NCBI GenBank assembly: GCA_002455255.1
Contig: DKKL01000040.1
Location: 138,228-146,425, forward strand
Source: Candidatus Tepidiaquacellales bacterium UBA6667
Lineage (GTDB): Bacteria > Bacteroidota > Ignavibacteria > Tepidaquicellales > Tepidaquicellaceae
DNA length: 8,198 bases
Direction: 5' to 3'
Shown here piece after piece: positions 5,755 to 8,198 of this stretch; within the stretch, counting starts at the first letter, position 1; each line of letters starts with the position of its first letter. Under the pieces are notes generated by a model, which saw nothing but the letters and a program-made list of their open reading frames with translations, was not told the origin of the DNA and did not search any database. A program made the translations under genes and the position numbers.

Positions 5755-6930
5755 TTTATTTAGTTCAAAAATTAATTTTTCAATATCATTTTTATTGTTA
5801 AAAATATGTGGAGAAACTCTTAGAAATCCTTCTCTAAGTGCAATAAAAATATTTTTTTCTTCCAATAATTTTTGAATTTTTTCATTTTTAGATTTATCTT
5901 TAGCAGAAAAAATCAAGATATTTGAACGGTGGATTTGGTCCGTCAATGATTTGATTTCATATTTTTCTTTATCAATTAATTCTTCAAAAATATCTAGTAA
6001 ATATTTTATATGATTAAATATATTCTCAACGCCAATTTTCATAAATAATTCAAGTGATGAACACATTCCTATCATTCCAAGTGTGTTTAAAGTTGAATTT
6101 TCAAATCTTTTTGCACTTTCATCGAAATCTAATTTGTAATTTAAAAAATTTTTAAAATCATATTTTATACTTGTAGTTCCTACATAAGTAGGGTTAATTT
6201 TATTCAGGATATTTTTATTCACATAGCAAAATCCAATACCTGAAGGTGATTGCATCCACTTTTGAGAGCCCATTGCAAGAAAATCTATATCCGTTTGTTT
6301 AACATCAATGGGTATAATGCCTGTGCTCTGAATAGCATCTACCACCAAATATACATCATTATCACGGCATATTTTTGAAATCTTATCAAGTTCACATCTA
6401 TATCCGAGAAAACCTACGCTTGATATAGTTAATACTTTTACTTTTTGGTCTGATATAATTTTTTCTATATCTTCCAAATTAATTATCCCGTTTTCTGATG
6501 GAATCATAACTGAAATAAGTCCGCGTAATTTTTCCTGATTCAACCATGGATATACAAGTGCAGGAAATTCCGAATCAGCAAATGCTATTTTATCACCTTC
6601 ATTTAGTTTAATTCCGTTAGCAAAAATATTTAATCCATGAGTCGTGCTTGTTGTTACGGCTATTTCTTCTTTATCAACATTTATAAGTTTTGCACAAAGT
6701 AACTTCAGATTATCAGACATTTTAAAATTAAATAAACTTAGATTATAATTTTCAAAAGTAAATTTATCAATATATTCTTTTAATCTTCTGTTAGTTTCTA
6801 AAGAATAAGGTGAATAATGTGCATTATCAAGATAAACACATGATTCAGCAACCGGAAACAATTTTCTAACATCTTTAATTTCTGTTAAACTATTAAAATA
6901 TTCTTTCACTTCATTTTCCTGAATAGACAT
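5746..6930 (-). CDS. Class V aminotransferase-fold PLP-dependent enzyme
   Basis: The 394-residue product is a fold-type I PLP enzyme of the aminotransferase class V superfamily (cysteine desulfurase, isopenicillin N epimerase and kynureninase relatives). Visible landmarks are YLDNAHYSPYS (33-43), the phosphate/ring contact STTHGLN (95-101), VVDAIQSTG (196-204) with Asp198 for the pyridine nitrogen and Gln201, and the Schiff-base lysine Lys224 in GSQKW. The late segment is ALREGFLRVSPHIFN (364-378), with Arg371 as a likely carboxylate anchor. The mobile-loop cysteine that cysteine desulfurases of the SufS/IscS type need is not seen; the segments around 275-285 and 364-373 contain none. A desulfurase role is therefore doubtful, and an epimerase, lyase or transaminase on an amino acid or related compound is more likely. 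It is the second gene of a minus-strand pair, 7 bases after the transglycosylase stop, and its 3' end overlaps the kinase by 9 bases. Confidence 0.85.
   Translation of the reverse strand: MSIQENEVKEYFNSLTEIKDVRKLFPVAESCVYLDNAHYSPYSLETNRRLKEYIDKFTFENYNLSLFNFKMSDNLKLLCAKLINVDKEEIAVTTSTTHGLNIFANGIKLNEGDKIAFADSEFPALVYPWLNQEKLRGLISVMIPSENGIINLEDIEKIISDQKVKVLTISSVGFLGYRCELDKISKICRDNDVYLVVDAIQSTGIIPIDVKQTDIDFLAMGSQKWMQSPSGIGFCYVNKNILNKINPTYVGTTSIKYDFKNFLNYKLDFDESAKRFENSTLNTLGMIGMCSSLELFMKIGVENIFNHIKYLLDIFEELIDKEKYEIKSLTDQIHRSNILIFSAKDKSKNEKIQKLLEEKNIFIALREGFLRVSPHIFNNKNDIEKLIFELNKLN
5764..5783. terminator. Possible weak bidirectional hairpin near the convergent gene ends
   Basis: Bases 5767-5780 are a perfect 14-base palindrome (AAAAATTAATTTTT). 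It is flanked by TTC and CAA, which extend the pairing by two bases beyond a C-C mismatch. It lies just past the kinase stop and inside the last codons of the opposing gene. With T or A tracts on both sides it could act as a weak terminator in either direction. It is A/T only, so this is tentative. Confidence 0.2.
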
Positions 6931-6937
6931 AAATGAT

Positions 6938-7969
6938 TTATTTTTTCTTTTTTTTCTTTTTAATTATTTTTTCCTCAGTCAGATTGCTTTCGTAAAGTTT
7001 CTTATATTCATTATAATAAAACATTATACTATTAACATAATTATAAGGTTCTTTCCAATTGTTCAAAGCACCATATTGAGGACGTTTAGAGTTGGGCCAT
7101 ACAAGAGCATGAATGGAATCATTTGAAGATGGAAGAAGTTTATAACTTTCTTTCACATTATCCCAAACTGTATATTCCTTTCCTAAATATGCAGTTATTG
7201 TCATAGCATCTATTGCTCTTCCAAGTCCGGCGTTATAAGATGCAAGAGCAAACTTAAACTTATCTTCACCTACAAAATCAAAAGTGGCTGAAAGATTTGC
7301 AAAATAATATATACCGGCAATTAAATTGTTTTCAGGAGTTTTAGTTTCATCAATTTTTAATTCCGCCTGCAATCCCGCACCTGTTCTCGGCATTATCTGC
7401 ATTAATCCAAAAGCACCTGCATGTGATACCGCTTCTGTATTAAAATACGATTCTTGTCTTATCATTGCTAAAATTAATCTCCAGTCTAATTTGTAAAAAT
7501 TACATTCACGTTTTATTATTTCACCATATTCATCCACTAATTTTTGCACATTGCCAAGTCTTCCCGGTCTGAATTCATCATTTGTTTTATTAATTAAATC
7601 GGATATATTTTCAAGTTTCGCTGAATCTATTGTTTTAACTTTTTGAGCATAAGCAGGATTAAACGCAAATAATTCAAACAAATCATCCCAGTTATTCAAA
7701 AGATTTTCAACATAATAATTATTAATCTCTATTTTTTTATTCTCGGCTGTTGAAATTTTTTCTTCAGGTTTTTCAAAAGAAGGTGTAATTATAGACTTAT
7801 CTTCAGTGTTTTTAATTTTAAAATCAGGTAATTCAAATTTATCTGTGATACTTGAAGGTTTAACTGAAAAATATATTACAATTATCAAGAAAATTATCGG
7901 AATTATGAAGTAAAATAAATTGTGTAAAGACAGCAATTTAGATGAAAATATTACCTTTTTAGAAGCCAA
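6938..7969 (-). CDS. Membrane-anchored lytic transglycosylase, SLT domain, TTG start
   Basis: The 343-residue product has an N-terminal hydrophobic segment at about 18-35 (LFYFIIPIIFLIIVIYF) preceded by positive residues, suggesting a membrane anchor with the bulk in the periplasm. There is no lipobox cysteine. A low-complexity linker (36-90) leads to the SLT lytic transglycosylase domain at about 150-325. It contains the catalytic Glu173 in AMIRQES, GAFGLMQIMP (185-194) and ASYNAGLGR (243-251). These enzymes cleave peptidoglycan glycan strands with formation of 1,6-anhydro-muramyl ends. The C-terminal half resembles the MltF/MltE-like group, but MltF's N-terminal solute-binding domain is absent. 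The 5' codon is TTG (bases 7967-7969 on the complement). No in-frame ATG lies between the upstream stop at 8009-8011 and residue 169, and this start retains the membrane anchor. The protein ends in seven lysines. It is the first gene of the minus-strand pair. Confidence 0.88.
   Translation of the reverse strand: MASKKVIFSSKLLSLHNLFYFIIPIIFLIIVIYFSVKPSSITDKFELPDFKIKNTEDKSIITPSFEKPEEKISTAENKKIEINNYYVENLLNNWDDLFELFAFNPAYAQKVKTIDSAKLENISDLINKTNDEFRPGRLGNVQKLVDEYGEIIKRECNFYKLDWRLILAMIRQESYFNTEAVSHAGAFGLMQIMPRTGAGLQAELKIDETKTPENNLIAGIYYFANLSATFDFVGEDKFKFALASYNAGLGRAIDAMTITAYLGKEYTVWDNVKESYKLLPSSNDSIHALVWPNSKRPQYGALNNWKEPYNYVNSIMFYYNEYKKLYESNLTEEKIIKKKKKKK
6941..6961 (-). repeat. Slippery A-rich tract encoding a terminal heptalysine
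   Basis: On the minus strand this is A5-G-A8-G-A6, read as seven lysine codons just before the transglycosylase stop. It contains A AAA AAG in the phase of the dnaX-type -1 slippery heptamer (6953 down to 6947), and an A8 run of a length at which polymerase slippage is known. A one-base loss would open the frame into the downstream ATG without a stop. Confidence 0.7.
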
Positions 7970-8066
7970 ATATTTATTTTTAAGATTAAAATTAATTAAA
8001 TTAAAAGATTAAATATATAAATAATTAAACGCCTGATTATCATTAAAGTTTTATTTTTTATATATT

Positions 8067-8095
8067 ATTAAACTAATTTCAATTATTTTTGTCAA
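8067..8095 (-). promoter_or_regulatory. Sigma70-like promoter for the transglycosylase-class V pair
   Basis: On the minus strand TTGACA (8095-8090) is followed by exactly 17 bases and then TTTAAT (8072-8067), which matches TATAAT at five of six positions. This is the best promoter match in the window. It points at the transglycosylase start at 7969 and would give a leader of roughly 90 bases. Its location in the intergenic region between divergent genes fits well. Confidence 0.5.
8084..8091 (+). promoter_or_regulatory. Possible Bacteroidota-type -7 element before the sigma gene
   Basis: TATTTTTG matches the TAnnTTTG -7 consensus of the Bacteroidota primary sigma factor and lies 21 bases before the TTG start at 8113. 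I find no TTG at the expected -33 position, and T-rich DNA gives such matches easily. It overlaps the -35 hexamer of the minus-strand promoter. Confidence 0.2.
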
Positions 8096-8112
8096 ATACT
8101 TAACTAAATCTA

Positions 8113-8198
8113 TTGACCGGTAATCTGATAAATAACGATACTGATGATATTATACTTATTGATGAATTTAAAAATGGGAATATAAATGCTTACAATAC
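8113..8198 (+). CDS. Probable ECF RNA polymerase sigma factor, N-terminal fragment
   Basis: The open frame runs off the right edge after 28 complete codons. From the TTG at 8113 it reads MTGNLINND and then TDDIILIDEFKNGNINAYN. The latter matches the start of ECF sigma-70 region 2, where D-x-x-L-I-x-x-F-K-x-G-x-x-x-A-F/Y-N leads into the core-binding helix. The frame is open only from 8104, after a TAA at 8101-8103. It contains no ATG in the visible part, so TTG is the best start; CTG at 8125 is the alternative. Such factors guide RNA polymerase to a dedicated regulon, usually under an anti-sigma factor; neither can be seen here. The call rests on a short stretch, so another helical protein is possible. 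It is divergent from the transglycosylase across a 143-base gap. Confidence 0.6.
   Translation, partial: MTGNLINNDTDDIILIDEFKNGNINAYN

Noticed and set aside
5746..6930. Annotation as cysteine desulfurase (SufS/IscS)
   Set aside because: The fold and PLP lysine match, but the mobile-loop cysteine required for persulfide formation is not present, and no Suf or Isc partner is nearby.
7640..7670. PAYAQ in the transglycosylase (residues 105-109) as a signal peptidase cleavage site
   Set aside because: It follows a stretch with charged and polar residues about 70 residues after the hydrophobic segment, so there is no signal-peptide h-region beside it.
7996..8043. A 15-codon minus-strand ORF (ATG at 8043) in the leader of the transglycosylase
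   Set aside because: Its Ile/Leu-rich content is what A/T-rich DNA gives by chance. No ribosome binding site, and no regulatory-codon cluster of the kind seen in attenuation leaders.
1..8198. CRISPR array, mobile element, tRNA or phage features
   Set aside because: No regularly spaced direct repeats, transposase, integrase, terminal inverted repeats or cloverleaf-like segments were seen on either strand. Many short A/T palindromes occur but fit background composition.

Overview
The window is a very AT-rich, gene-dense stretch of bacterial chromosome. Gene starts lack convincing Shine-Dalgarno sequences, spacers are short, and codon use is strongly A/T-biased. Protein features point to the Bacteroidota/Chlorobi/Ignavibacteria (FCB) side of the tree: a TPR-fused cytosolic histidine kinase, a Met-poor ComF, and an ECF-type sigma factor N-terminus. 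Ignavibacteria-like is my best inference, not something the sequence proves. I see no insertion sequence, integrase, tRNA, rRNA, CRISPR array or phage gene, so this looks like ordinary chromosome and not a mobile island.

Left block (1-1254, + strand): the last 67 codons of a CrtI-type phytoene desaturase are followed after 5 bases by a RimJ/RimL-type GNAT acetyltransferase, probably in one transcript. After an 82-base gap with a possible promoter comes a lone 99-residue protein that I do not recognise, followed by a weak AT-only hairpin with a T run.

Middle block (1255-5754, + strand): a leader of about 150 bases carries a perfect 9-bp inverted repeat and a possible promoter. It leads to three tightly packed genes: the ABC-F ATPase EttA (translation throttle), ComF (phosphoribosyltransferase fold, DNA-uptake family) and an orphan soluble TPR-histidine kinase. 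The gaps are 3 and 4 bases, so they are probably co-transcribed. No response regulator is present.

Right block (5746-7969, - strand): a membrane-anchored lytic transglycosylase is followed 7 bases later by a class V PLP-dependent enzyme. The latter converges on the kinase gene with a 9-base overlap of coding ends. The transglycosylase ends in seven lysines encoded by an A-rich slippery tract. A loss of one A there would fuse the two reading frames.

Right edge (7970-8198): a 143-base divergent intergenic region contains a good sigma70-like promoter for the minus-strand pair. A truncated plus-strand gene, probably an ECF sigma factor, begins at a TTG codon.

Three genes in the window (comF, the transglycosylase and the sigma factor) appear to start with TTG. 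I found no clearly new multi-gene system. The items most worth a second look are the orphan 99-residue protein, the slippery poly-lysine junction, the in-frame ettA/comF junction and the ettA leader hairpin.
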